The notes under the pieces are model-generated. The model was not told the origin of the DNA, ran no database searches, and was given only the letters and a program-made list of their open reading frames with translations. The position numbers and the translations under genes are program-made. DNA of 64,000 nucleotides from Candidatus Latescibacterota bacterium (GTDB lineage: Bacteria; Latescibacterota; UBA2968). Shown here piece after piece: positions 1 to 8,416 of this stretch. Numbering within the stretch: the first letter of the stretch is position 1; each line of letters opens with the position of its first letter. The stretch lies in contig JAJEHL010000041.1 of NCBI GenBank assembly GCA_022823725.1, forward strand, positions 62,001 through 126,000. Direction: 5' to 3'.

Positions 1-2
1 TG

Positions 3-1502
3 CTCAACCTGTTTATTCTTAGTGGTGATCGCTATGATTCTTCCCGTGGCCAAAAGGTTGTACCCGATGATTTGAAAGTCATTCTCAAAAAATTTGTGCC
101 CCAACCGACGCCTGCAAAATTGGACGTTGAAACAGAACGCCCGGAAATTGCAAAAATTATTCGCCATAATTTTTGGACGGAGAAAAATAGGGTCAAAAAA
201 ATTCCGCTTTATCACGCGGATACCGAGCAGACGGCACAGGAAGACCTGATGTCTGTATTGCGACTGATTGAGGCAGGCAAAGTGGGTCTGACAGAGAAGA
301 CCAGACGGCCAACAGCGACCAGTATTCGTGCGATTAGCGATGTTCTTTGGGGTGGTGATTTTTATCCAGACCGCGAAAAGCGCAATGAATGGGAAGAGTT
401 GCCGGGACCGATTAAAGCACATGCCTGGCCGCTGCTCATTCACACAGCAAACCTGGCACGGTTGCAAAGCGGCAAGTTGCGGTTGACGCCTGCGGGGCGA
501 AAGGCATTGGCTGCGCCCCCTCACGAAACCAGTAAGACGCTGTGGCAGGCGTGGCTCAAAAATGCAAAGACAGATGAAATGCAACGGGTAAGTGCCATTC
601 GCGGGCAAACTGGACGGGGAAAATCGGGCATGACTTCTCCGGTAAAGCGGCGTACTGTAATTGTCAAAGCACTCCGAGCATGCCCTATCGAAAAGTGGTT
701 TGGTTTTGACGCCTTTTGCAATTTTATGCGTGCGGCGGGCTATTGGTTAATTGTGTCGGATGAGCCGTGGGAACTTTATATCGGCGATTATCACTATGGG
801 CATTTGTCCGACGATAACTGGGCTTTGCTGACGTCTCGCTATACGATGGTATTGCTTTTTGAATATGTCGCAACATTGGGGCTTGTAGATGTGGCCTATG
901 TCGATCCGGCGGATGCATCTTTAGATGTAGATTTTGCGCGAGATCTTGCGTTTTTGAGTCGCTATGATGGGTTGATGTATTTGCGTATCAATGCGTTGGG
1001 GGCTTTTTGTTTGGGGCGGAAGCGATCTTATACGCCTTCGGAAGTAGAGATTGAACATGTGCTCAAGGTGCTGCCCAATTTCGATGTGGTCGCATTCAAG
1101 CCCCTGCCGTCGGGCGATCAAATTGCGCTGGAACAATTTGCAGAGAAGACTGCTGACAATGTGTGGAAGATTCGGCCCGAACAGATGCTCAAAGGTCTGG
1201 AGAGTGGACAATCGCTCGACCACATGCGGTCATTTTTGAAGCACAAAAGCGGCGAGGAGTTACCACATTCTGTAGCTGTGCTGTTTGACGATATAGCTGA
1301 TAAAGTACCGCGTTTGCGTGCGAAGGGCACAGCGCATTTGATTGAGGTGGCAGATGCTGAGACCGCACAGTTTCTCGCGCATGACCGAGGCGTGAGTAAG
1401 CACTGCTATCTGGCAGGTGACAGCCAACTTGTCGTGCCGGAAAAATCTCTGACAGCATTTCGCAACGCACTGAGAAAAGTTGGATATATATTGCCTAAGT
1501 GA
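3..1502 (+). CDS. Helicase-C_3/XPB-like domain protein, 5' end outside window
   Basis: The frame is open from the first bases of the window, so the gene is cut at its 5' end; the TTG at 72 is only the first start-like codon inside the window. About 499 residues are visible. The last 160 or so resemble the helicase C_3 / XPB-Ssl2-type domain of bacterial helicase-associated proteins: a 'VLPNFDVVAFKPLP' strand, a 'LEQFAEK' helix, then 'LDHMRSFLKHKSG' and a C-terminal 'HYLAGD...VVPEKSL'-like segment. No Walker A or DEAD motif is seen in the visible part. Such proteins are thought to act with helicases or as DNA-binding regulators; the exact role here is unknown. The family call rests on remembered motif similarity. 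Confidence 0.55.
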   Translation, partial: LNLFILSGDRYDSSRGQKVVPDDLKVILKKFVPQPTPAKLDVETERPEIAKIIRHNFWTEKNRVKKIPLYHADTEQTAQEDLMSVLRLIEAGKVGLTEKTRRPTATSIRAISDVLWGGDFYPDREKRNEWEELPGPIKAHAWPLLIHTANLARLQSGKLRLTPAGRKALAAPPHETSKTLWQAWLKNAKTDEMQRVSAIRGQTGRGKSGMTSPVKRRTVIVKALRACPIEKWFGFDAFCNFMRAAGYWLIVSDEPWELYIGDYHYGHLSDDNWALLTSRYTMVLLFEYVATLGLVDVAYVDPADASLDVDFARDLAFLSRYDGLMYLRINALGAFCLGRKRSYTPSEVEIEHVLKVLPNFDVVAFKPLPSGDQIALEQFAEKTADNVWKIRPEQMLKGLESGQSLDHMRSFLKHKSGEELPHSVAVLFDDIADKVPRLRAKGTAHLIEVADAETAQFLAHDRGVSKHCYLAGDSQLVVPEKSLTAFRNALRKVGYILPK

Positions 1503-1548
1503 AGATATACAGGCGGCAGACTGGTGTAACCGCTGGAGTGAGTGAGAT

Positions 1549-1869
1549 ATGAATCAACAAACAAAATCTGTTCTCGATATATTGCGCCGTCAATTTGAGA
1601 TATTTTATGGTGATCGGCTGGCGCACTTGGTGTTATTTGGTTCGCGTGCCCGCGGCGATGCAGAATCCGATTCAGATATCGATGTGCTTGTTATATTACA
1701 CGGATCTGTAGATGCTGTTGAGGAAATCAGACGAACTAGTGGGATTGTATCCAATCTTTGTTTAGAATATGAAGTAGTGATCAGTTGTGTGTTTATGGAT
1801 CTTTATCGCTATGAAAACAAACAAGGACCACTACTTCGGAATATACGCAAAGAAGGCGTTGCGTTATGA
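1549..1869 (+). CDS. Minimal nucleotidyltransferase (MNT/MntA-like)
   Basis: A 106-residue protein with the polymerase-beta-type motif 'GSRARGDAESDSDIDVLV' (GSxxxG followed by DxD) around residues 31-48, which binds metal and nucleotide in MNT proteins. In the MntA/HepT toxin-antitoxin family the MNT protein adenylylates a HEPN ribonuclease toxin. Here no HEPN reading frame lies on either side: upstream is the helicase-like gene (46-base gap), and downstream a serine hydrolase begins 13 bases after the stop. It is therefore an orphan MNT. The fold assignment is firm; the biological role is not. Confidence 0.8.
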   Translation: MNQQTKSVLDILRRQFEIFYGDRLAHLVLFGSRARGDAESDSDIDVLVILHGSVDAVEEIRRTSGIVSNLCLEYEVVISCVFMDLYRYENKQGPLLRNIRKEGVAL

Positions 1870-1882
1870 AGGAGGTATAAAC

Positions 1883-2914
1883 ATGACATTCCCTGGAGCA
1901 GAATGGGAAACGAGACAGCCTGGTGATCTCGGGTTTGACGCGGAGAAACTCGCGCGGGTGCAGAGGTGGTTGCGCGAGGTGGCGGGTGACAGGTCCTTTC
2001 AAGTGGGGATTGCGCGTTATGGGTATCTCGCGGCGGAGTGGCGGCAAGGTGTTGCGGCTGATTCTTCGCCTTCGCAGGCGTCTGCTGCAAAGTCGTATTA
2101 TTCGACGCTTTTGGGGATTGTGGTGGCCGAAGGGAAGCTGGCTTCGCCGGATGAGAGGGTCGTTGATTATTTTCCAGAGATGATGGATGTGGGCGAGCAG
2201 GAGGGACCAAAGCCCGGGCGGTATGCGTTTGAGAAGGATCGCGATATTACTTTTCGGCATTTGATATGCAATGTGTCGGGGTATATGAAGCCAGGGGAGA
2301 GACCGGGGAAGGTTTTTCACTATCAGACTTATGGGATGAATATTCTGACCCACGCGATGGCTAAAATTTATGGGTGTTACGATGCAGATGATCCCGAGGG
2401 TTCGCCGGGATGTGGGAAGGTGATTGGAGAAAAATTGCGCGATCCCATTGGTGGGACCTGGACGCATTCGCATTCCAATTTTGATCTGTGGCCCAGTGCG
2501 CGGTTAAATATTTTTGGGTATTACACACAGGTGCATACCACATTGCGAGATCAGTTGCGTGTGGGACATTTGTGGGGCAATTACGGCAATTGGAATGGGG
2601 TTCAGGTCGCGCCCGAGAGTTACCTGCGCGAGGCAACGGTGACGAATGATTTTATTTTGGAAAATGACCCCGAAGAGAATTGGAAATACGGACACGGATT
2701 CTGGTGCAATGATCGCGGGATGCAGTGGGCAGATGCGCCGAGAGATTCTTTTGCTGCATCGGGGGCTGGTGCGAAGCATATCTGGATGTGTCCGCGGTTG
2801 GGGCTGGTTATCGCGCAAAATCCAGGGTTGTGGGATCAGTTCAGGGAAGAGCGGGATAAGATCGGGAGCCAGAATGAGGTGATTGCGCGAGTTGTGAATG
2901 CGGTAAAAGAATAG
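1883..2914 (+). CDS. Serine hydrolase, beta-lactamase/class C family
   Basis: A 343-residue protein of the class C beta-lactamase/penicillin-binding-protein fold. The SxxK catalytic motif is at residues 67-70 (SAAK), and 'HYQTYGMN' supplies the usual downstream Tyr. The ATG at 1883 is preferred over the upstream in-frame start at 1787 because a strong AAGGAGG lies at 1869-1875 and the longer form would overlap the MNT gene. No signal peptide is visible, so the enzyme is probably cytoplasmic, acting as an esterase or amidase of unknown substrate. It probably once preceded the M20 amidohydrolase directly (see the repeat at 2914-2972). Confidence 0.8.
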   Translation: MTFPGAEWETRQPGDLGFDAEKLARVQRWLREVAGDRSFQVGIARYGYLAAEWRQGVAADSSPSQASAAKSYYSTLLGIVVAEGKLASPDERVVDYFPEMMDVGEQEGPKPGRYAFEKDRDITFRHLICNVSGYMKPGERPGKVFHYQTYGMNILTHAMAKIYGCYDADDPEGSPGCGKVIGEKLRDPIGGTWTHSHSNFDLWPSARLNIFGYYTQVHTTLRDQLRVGHLWGNYGNWNGVQVAPESYLREATVTNDFILENDPEENWKYGHGFWCNDRGMQWADAPRDSFAASGAGAKHIWMCPRLGLVIAQNPGLWDQFREERDKIGSQNEVIARVVNAVKE

Positions 2915-2972
2915 GGAGGATATATAGATGGATACAAAACCAAAAAACCACAGGTTGTTCAGGCCGTGAAAA
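2914..2972 (+). repeat. Imperfect direct repeat, copy 1 (stub of M20 gene start)
   Basis: This stretch holds a ribosome-binding site (GGGAGGAT) and an ATG at 2928 followed by about 45 bases that match the start of the M20 gene at 4637 with roughly 80% identity and one 1-base gap. The gap shifts the frame, so this copy reads MDTKPKNHRLFRP and then stops. Similarity ends where the ATPase gene's leader begins. It looks like the 5' stub of an M20 gene or one arm of an old insertion. Confidence 0.7.
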
Positions 2973-2985
2973 GGATACTTGCGTC

Positions 2986-4560
2986 ATGCGCTTCTTCAAC
3001 ACCGCTGGCCCTATAAAGCCCGAGAGGCACTATTGCATCCCGCCTTTGGAGCGCTTAAATATGGATGAGGTGCTCGCGCTCATCCGAGACGAGAAATACT
3101 TTGTCTTGCACGCGCCTCGGCAGACGGGGAAGACTTCTGCCTTGCTGGCACTACGCGATTTGCTCAATGCTCAAGGTACCTATCGTTGTGTTTACGTCAA
3201 TGTCGAAGGTGGACAAGCCGCACGCGAAGATGTGGAACAGGTGACGCGCGCCTTTTTGGGTGAGTTGGCATCTCGGGCGCGTTTAGTGGGTGACGAATTT
3301 CTGGACGAGATCTGGTTCGACATCCTGGCGAAATACGGGGGCCATGTTGCCTTGCGCGAGGCGTTGACGCGCTGGGCACAGGCTGCTCCAAAGCCATTGG
3401 TGCTGCTCATTGACGAGATCGATGCTCTGATCGGCGATTCTCTGCTGTCCGTGCTACGGCAGTTGCGGGCTGGCTATGACCTTCGCCCGGAGGGTTTTCC
3501 GCAAAGTGTGGTGCTGTGTGGGGTGCGCGATGTGCGCGATTACCGCATCCAATCAACAGCAGAGAACGCGATCATTGCCGGTGGCAGTGCATTCAACATT
3601 CGCGCCGAGTCTCTGCGTCTGGGGGACTTCTTACAGGACGAGGTATTCGATCTCATCGCACAGCACACAGCAGAAACGGGACAGACATTCACAGCCGAGG
3701 CACTGGAGACAATCTGGATGCAGACCCGGGGACAACCGTGGCTGGTCAATGCATTGGCTTATGAAGCTTGCTTTAAGAACAAGACCGGGCAGGATCGCAG
3801 CCAGCCCATTACAGCCAACGCGATATGCGACGCACGGGAGCAACTCATCTTGCGCCGAGAGATACACCTTGACCAGTTGGCCGACAAATTGCAGGAAGAA
3901 CGCGTACAGCGCGTGATTGAACCGCTGCTGAGTGGGGCTGAGGAACGTCGCTTTATTGACCGCGACCTGGAGTATGTACGCGATCTCGGTCTTGTGGCTC
4001 AAGATTTGCCGTACCGCATTGCCAATCCGGTCTATGCCGAAGTCGTGCCGCGCGAACTGACGTGGGTGTTACAGGGAGAGTTTGAGCAGGAAACCGCATG
4101 GTATATCAATGCCGATGGTAGCCTGAATGTGGTCAAACTGATGACCGAGTTTCAGACCTTTTTCCGCGAACATTCAGAGCACTGGGTGAGACGATTTCAA
4201 TATCAGGAAGCCGGTCCGCAGTTGTTGTTGCAGGCATTTCTCCAGCGGATTGTGAACAGCGGTGGACGCATTGAGCGGGAGTATGGGTTGGGACGTGGAC
4301 GCACCGATCTGCTGATTGTCTGGCCGCAGGGCGATGAGACGCGCAAGATTGTGATTGAGTGCAAAATTCTCCACAAGGGCCTGGAGCAGACCATTGCCGA
4401 GGGTTTGGAACAGACGGCGGAGTACATGGATCGTTGCGATGCAGAGGCGGGTCATCTGGTGATTTTTGACCGCCGTGAAGGGAGGCGTTGGGCGGACAAA
4501 GTATTCCGCGATAGTCGGACATCAAGTAGCGGGGTCGAGATTGAGGTGTGGGGAATGTGA
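2986..4560 (+). CDS. AAA-like ATPase with C-terminal PD-(D/E)XK nuclease domain
   Basis: A 524-residue two-domain protein. Residues about 20-300 form an AAA-like P-loop domain: Walker A 'APRQTGKTS' (GK at 48-49) and Walker B 'LVLLIDEID' (D143, E144). The C-terminal 90 residues carry a PD-(D/E)XK nuclease signature, 'GRTDLLIV' (D441) then 'IVIECK' (E458, K460). Such ATPase-nuclease proteins occur in many copies in uncultured and sulfate-reducing bacteria and are often suspected of mobility or defence; no function is proven. It lies alone between two copies of a direct repeat that correspond to the start of the next gene, which suggests it arrived as a cassette. Confidence 0.8.
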   Translation: MRFFNTAGPIKPERHYCIPPLERLNMDEVLALIRDEKYFVLHAPRQTGKTSALLALRDLLNAQGTYRCVYVNVEGGQAAREDVEQVTRAFLGELASRARLVGDEFLDEIWFDILAKYGGHVALREALTRWAQAAPKPLVLLIDEIDALIGDSLLSVLRQLRAGYDLRPEGFPQSVVLCGVRDVRDYRIQSTAENAIIAGGSAFNIRAESLRLGDFLQDEVFDLIAQHTAETGQTFTAEALETIWMQTRGQPWLVNALAYEACFKNKTGQDRSQPITANAICDAREQLILRREIHLDQLADKLQEERVQRVIEPLLSGAEERRFIDRDLEYVRDLGLVAQDLPYRIANPVYAEVVPRELTWVLQGEFEQETAWYINADGSLNVVKLMTEFQTFFREHSEHWVRRFQYQEAGPQLLLQAFLQRIVNSGGRIEREYGLGRGRTDLLIVWPQGDETRKIVIECKILHKGLEQTIAEGLEQTAEYMDRCDAEAGHLVIFDRREGRRWADKVFRDSRTSSSGVEIEVWGM

Positions 4561-4621
4561 CGGCATCTCCCACATTGTCCATTTACTGTGTTACGCAGTT
4601 TATCTACAACAGGTCGTCATT

Positions 4622-4681
4622 AGAGAGAGGATGAAAATGGATGCAAAAACCAAAAAGTTACAGGTCGATCAGGCTGTGAAA
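4622..4681 (+). repeat. Imperfect direct repeat, copy 2 (intact start of M20 gene)
   Basis: The matching partner of 2914-2972. It includes the ribosome-binding site GAGAGG and the first 15 codons of the M20 amidohydrolase. The two copies flank the ATPase/nuclease gene, 1.7 kb apart. Confidence 0.65.
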
Positions 4682-5959
4682 TCGCAGTCGCGGCGGGCGT
4701 TTAAGCTGTCGCGGAGTATTCACGGCTGGGCAGAGCGACCGTTTCAGGAATACGAGTCGTCGAAGGCATTGGCGGCGTATTTGGAGGAGAATGGATTTCA
4801 GATTGAATTTCCATTCAAAAATATCCCGACGGCTTTTCGCGCTATATGGGGGGAGGGTAAACCCACTATTGGCATGTTGGGAGAGTACGACGCATTGCCC
4901 AATTGCGGTGCTGAGGAGGGCACCTGGGGCCATGGCTGAGGTCATAATCTTTTGGGCGTTGCCCCGGCCGCAGGTGCGGTTGCTGCAAAGACAGTATTGG
5001 AAAACTTGAAGTCGTCCGGTCAGATTATTTATTACGGCTGCCCGGCTGAGGAGACCCTGGCGGGCAAGGTGTATATGGCTCGCGATGGCGCGTTTCAAGA
5101 TTTGGATGCGGTGCTGGCCTGGCATCCGGGATCGAGTACGGGTGTTAGCAATTATGGTGGTTCGTCACTGGATTCGCTGGTCTATGAGTTTTTTGGCAAG
5201 ACGTCTCACGGCGCGAGTGCTCACAATGGGCGCAGTGCATTGGACGGGGTGATGTTGATGGATGTTGCGGCGAATTATTTGCGCGAGCACGTTCCCGAAA
5301 ATGTGCGTATTCACTGCGTGATTCGGGACGGTGGGGATGCGCCCAATGTGGTTCCGGCTTATGCGAAGGTGTGGTACTATGTGCGGGGGAAGGATCGTGA
5401 ACAGGTCAATGAAATACGCAAGCGATTGACCAGGTGCGCCAAGGGTGCGGCGATGGCTACGGAAACGACTGTGAAATGGCATCGTATTACTGCTGTGTAC
5501 CCGCGTTTGCCCAATGATGTGATGTGCGAAACCGTGCGTCAAAATCTCAAATTATTCGGTCCGCCGCGCGCTTCTAAAAAGGATAAGGAACGCGTAGTGG
5601 AATTGGGATACAAAGGTGAATTTGACGGGAAGATCAAAAAGGGGAAGGGGTCACAGGGTCGCGGGTCTTCAGATGAAGATAATGTGTCATGGCTGGCGCC
5701 GATGGGTCGGTTTCAGATGGTGTGTTATACAAAAGGCACGCCAGGTCATCACCGGGATATGACCGCACAGGCGGTCATGCCTTATGCCGAGCGCGCAGTT
5801 TTGCAAACGGCCAAGGTGTTTGCGGGATCGGCTATTGATCTGATTTTGGACAAAAAGCTGTTGCAAGCAGCATGTGCGGAATTTAAAAAGGGAACGAAGG
5901 GGTTTAAGTACGATCCGCTGATTAAAAAAAAGCAAAAGGTCCCTGTGGATCCTCCGTAA
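4637..5959 (+). CDS. M20 family amidohydrolase (AbgB-like), in-frame TGA at conserved Cys
   Basis: A 440-codon frame with one internal TGA at codon 101 (4937-4939). Both sides are in the same frame and align without gap to AbgB-type amidohydrolases. The expected motif is 'GHGCGHNLLG'; here the Cys codon is TGA, giving HG-(TGA)-GHNLLG. In M20 enzymes this loop contributes to the dinuclear metal site. Downstream motifs are intact: 'GCPAEETLAGK' (metal-ligand Glu) and the dimerisation lid 'KTSHGASAHNGRSAL'. The ATG at 4637 is 6 bases after GAGAGG. The family hydrolyses N-acyl or p-aminobenzoyl-glutamate-type amides in the cytoplasm. Either the TGA is read (selenocysteine) or the gene is a recent pseudogene or sequence error; annotation programs would split it into 4637-4939 and 4952-5959. 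Confidence 0.75.
4954..4983 (+). promoter_or_regulatory. Possible SECIS-like hairpin after TGA
   Basis: Beginning 14 bases after the TGA are a short GGGC/GCCC stem and then a CCGC-AGGT-GCGG hairpin (4968-4979) whose loop starts 32 bases after the TGA and has G at its second position. Bacterial SECIS elements are apical stem-loops about 16-37 bases after UGA with a G in the first loop positions, so the geometry is compatible. GC-rich coding DNA makes such hairpins by chance, so this is weak evidence. Confidence 0.25.
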
Positions 5960-5982
5960 GACGAATAGACGAATAGACGAAC
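5957..5982. repeat. Short tandem repeat GACGAATA immediately after M20 stop
   Basis: Nearly three copies of an 8-base unit (GACGAATA) begin at the stop codon of the M20 gene. A related motif in inverted orientation sits at the stop codon of the aldo/keto reductase at 12026. Confidence 0.6.
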
Positions 5983-6056
5983 CCCACCCAACTGCTATCG
6001 TAGATGAACTGGTCTGGAAAACGGCCAGTTGTACCCCTTCCACAGAGGAGATGGTT

Positions 6057-7049
6057 GTGAAAGCACAACGATTAATATGTACAGATGTCCGGCGGATTGA
6101 ATTGGAAGACTTTGATTTGCCGCGTGTGCCAGACAATGGCATTTTGGTGCAAAACGATTATACCGCCGTGAGCGTTGGCACGGAAATTTACAATTATGCA
6201 CATGGTGGTGAGCCGTCGCGTGCGAGGACATTTCCTCGGCCAACGGGATATTGCAATACAGGTGTGGTGCTCGAGGTGGGCAAAGATGTGAAGGGGATAG
6301 AATCAGGTGATCGCATTGCCGCGCAGGGCAATCACGCCAGTCACGCGGTTATGAGTGGGAATTTTTTTAGAGTGCCCGAGGGTGTTTCGCCCAGGTCGGC
6401 GGCTTTTATGGTTATGTGTGCTATTGCCATGCACGGGCATCGGGTTGGTCGTCCGGAGTTGGGTGAGGTTGTGGCTATTACTGGTATGGGTATTGTGGGG
6501 CAATTGGCAGCGACCTTTGCGCGGTTGGCTGGCGCATTCCCGGTTATTGCGATTGATCTGGATGATTTTCGGTTGGGTAAAGCGAGGGACAGGGGGGCAG
6601 ATGTTTGTATTAATCCCAATACTGCAGGGGATGTCGCCGAAGCCGTGCGCGAGCATTGCGTGGGTGATGGGGTCGATCTGGTCATTGAAGCGACGGGTAT
6701 TCCCGCGGTTTATCCCATGGCGCTGACTTTGCCCCGATTGGGTGGCCGTCTGGTCGCGCTGGGGTCTCCGCGGGGGACCGTGGAAGTGAGTTTTTTGCCC
6801 GAGATTCACTTGCGCGAGATTACGATTCTGGGCGCGCATCAGCCCAAGACGCCGGATAATGACCATATTTATTATCCGTGGAGCAAGAGTAGAGACCGCG
6901 AGCTAATTTTGCGTTTGATGGCTGCGGGCAAGTTGTCCATTGAGGATCTGATTACCCATATCGGGAATCCCGCCGATTGCCAGACTATCTACGATATGCT
7001 CGCCGATAATCCCAAAGAAGTGTTGGGCGTGGTGTTTGAGTGGGTTTGA
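6057..7049 (+). CDS. Medium-chain dehydrogenase/reductase (zinc alcohol dehydrogenase-like)
   Basis: About 330 residues of the MDR fold: an N-terminal GroES-like domain ('VSVGTEIYNY...') and a Rossmann domain with 'ITGMGIVGQLAA' near residue 145 for NAD(P) binding. The usual catalytic zinc Cys is replaced in 'VSVGTE', as in the BchC/threonine-dehydrogenase-like subgroup that occurs beside sugar or cyclitol catabolism genes. The GTG at 6057 is preferred over the ATG at 6051 because GAGGAG (6045-6050) directly abuts that ATG and is 6 bases from the GTG. It follows the M20 gene by 97 bases. The substrate cannot be told from sequence. Confidence 0.8.
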   Translation: MKAQRLICTDVRRIELEDFDLPRVPDNGILVQNDYTAVSVGTEIYNYAHGGEPSRARTFPRPTGYCNTGVVLEVGKDVKGIESGDRIAAQGNHASHAVMSGNFFRVPEGVSPRSAAFMVMCAIAMHGHRVGRPELGEVVAITGMGIVGQLAATFARLAGAFPVIAIDLDDFRLGKARDRGADVCINPNTAGDVAEAVREHCVGDGVDLVIEATGIPAVYPMALTLPRLGGRLVALGSPRGTVEVSFLPEIHLREITILGAHQPKTPDNDHIYYPWSKSRDRELILRLMAAGKLSIEDLITHIGNPADCQTIYDMLADNPKEVLGVVFEWV

Positions 7050-7065
7050 TCTCGCCTGCTAAAAT

Positions 7066-7099
7066 AAATCCCTGTCAGATATGGTTCTGATGGGGATTT
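7066..7099 (-). terminator. Rho-independent terminator between convergent genes
   Basis: Stem AAATCCC...TCAGA / TCTGA...GGGATTT. On the minus strand it is followed by TTTATTTT, so it most likely ends the PIN-domain gene transcript, and may also serve the dehydrogenase. Confidence 0.5.
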
Positions 7100-7163
7100 C
7101 TAATGTAATGAGATGGTCACAAATTTGGTCTTAATAAGACGATGAATAATCTCCTATTTCGAT

Positions 7164-7658
7164 TCACATTTCATCACTTTCGCTATCCGTGTTGGATAAA
7201 TCAGCTTGATTGGACAGTGGTTGAAGCGGATTGATGGCTTCCAAAAAATCAAACGTCTTAAAATCATCAACATTCACAGTGTAAAGCCCTGATATGCCAT
7301 TGTCTTTCAAAGTAGCTGCCAGGACCGTATCGAACACTTTCTTGCGTGTTGTGCTGCTGTCTAAAAGTTCCAGAAGGGTCTGAATCTGTGTTTCTCGCTG
7401 ATGAATGATTGGGATGCCCATGTCCCTATAATCCCGAACGACACGGACCGCTTCGGTTATAGACAGTGGCTTTTCAACACGCTGCCAGGTTATGACATGC
7501 ACAAATTCTGATAAGACCTGGGTGGGCAGGCAAATCTTATGTTGTCCCTTTTGATCGTGTTCATTTGTCACTTGAGAGACGAATGCAGCCGCCTGTTTGT
7601 GAAATTTCGAGTCTGTATTATGTGCATAGACAAGCAAGTTGGTGTCAATGGCAAACAT
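7164..7658 (-). CDS. PIN-domain protein (VapC-like ribonuclease)
   Basis: A 164-residue PIN protein. It begins 'MFAIDTNLLVYAH' (first acidic residue D5), has a mid-chain 'VLSEFVHV' Glu, 'KKVFDTVLAATL' and 'YTVNVDDF' acidic positions, so all four usual metal ligands appear present. VapC-type PIN proteins cleave RNA. The 24-residue acidic tail after 'FDFLEAI' is an extension. It starts 2 bases after the stop of the 251-residue gene upstream (7661-8416), so the two are surely cotranscribed. No ordinary VapB of about 80 residues is nearby. Confidence 0.8.
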   Translation of the reverse strand: MFAIDTNLLVYAHNTDSKFHKQAAAFVSQVTNEHDQKGQHKICLPTQVLSEFVHVITWQRVEKPLSITEAVRVVRDYRDMGIPIIHQRETQIQTLLELLDSSTTRKKVFDTVLAATLKDNGISGLYTVNVDDFKTFDFLEAINPLQPLSNQADLSNTDSESDEM

Positions 7659-7660
7659 AA

Positions 7661-8416
7661 TTAGTTTATTCGTTCATTATACAGTTGATCGCGGTCTGCA
7701 TGGACTTCTTCACCCAGACTGAATTTACGCACGGTGAACCTTTTCTTCGGTGCAGGCGAGGTAGCATTGTCTGGAATCCTCTCCCATACCGGTTGGCCGT
7801 TTTGCATCACTCTTATGCCACCGAGATTAGTCAAATCAGATATCGATTTGTCCAACATGCACTCCAATACAACAGGGTATAGCTCCCCGTGCTTTTTCTG
7901 AAATTCATACTTGATAAGGTACGGTACTTTAACGCGGCCAGTCCTTATATCTGCACCAAATTTCGCTTGCAATCGCTGCCTACTTTCTGTGCTGAGTTCA
8001 AAATATCGATATTCTTCGTCCTGTGTTTCAATAATCTCAAGAGGTGGTGGCTGTGATATATTTCGATCAAGCAACTCTTTACGCACAGGATTTGCAAAGT
8101 CATTCTCTTTATGTGGCACCTCAGACTGCGGCTGGACAAAGATAGTACAGCGAGCAACGACGGTGCTTCCTCGTGTGAGCTTGAACGGCTTGAGAGGAGG
8201 AAGTGTCGTAAAAGGAGCCTTGGGAGACAGGAATGAAATCCATGCCCAAGCTACCCCCCCCTCATTCGGTGGGCTCCAGAGTTTTGCATGCATTGACCAG
8301 GGTGCCGCATCTTCCTTACTGTCGGTCAGATGTGCCTCAGCTCTTAAAACCGTCTTCGGCCAGATGTCTTGTCGTTTTGGAGAAAAACGTATCCTTGCAA
8401 AAAGTTTTTGCTTCAT
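7661..8416 (-). CDS. Unrecognised protein paired with PIN gene
   Basis: A 251-residue protein I do not recognise. No signal peptide or membrane segment is apparent. The first 110 residues are rich in Pro, Trp and Phe with alternating hydrophobics, suggesting a beta-sandwich; the C-terminal 25 residues ('FTVRKFSLGEEVHADRDQL...') are charged and could be a partner-binding tail. A good ribosome-binding site (GAGGTGAAG) precedes the ATG at 8416. The 2-base gap to the PIN gene suggests joint function, possibly as an atypical antitoxin or a substrate-binding partner; this is inference from position only. Confidence 0.6.
   Translation of the reverse strand: MKQKLFARIRFSPKRQDIWPKTVLRAEAHLTDSKEDAAPWSMHAKLWSPPNEGGVAWAWISFLSPKAPFTTLPPLKPFKLTRGSTVVARCTIFVQPQSEVPHKENDFANPVRKELLDRNISQPPPLEIIETQDEEYRYFELSTESRQRLQAKFGADIRTGRVKVPYLIKYEFQKKHGELYPVVLECMLDKSISDLTNLGGIRVMQNGQPVWERIPDNATSPAPKKRFTVRKFSLGEEVHADRDQLYNERIN

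Noticed and set aside
1787-1882. Upstream start for the serine hydrolase
   Set aside because: It overlaps the MNT gene in another frame; AAGGAGG points to the ATG at 1883.
4466-4636. N-terminal extension of the M20 gene into the ATPase gene
   Set aside because: Out-of-frame shadow of the ATPase coding sequence; the ribosome-binding site and family alignment place the start at 4637.
4937-4951. Frameshift in the M20 gene
   Set aside because: Both parts are in the same frame; the only defect is a TGA codon.
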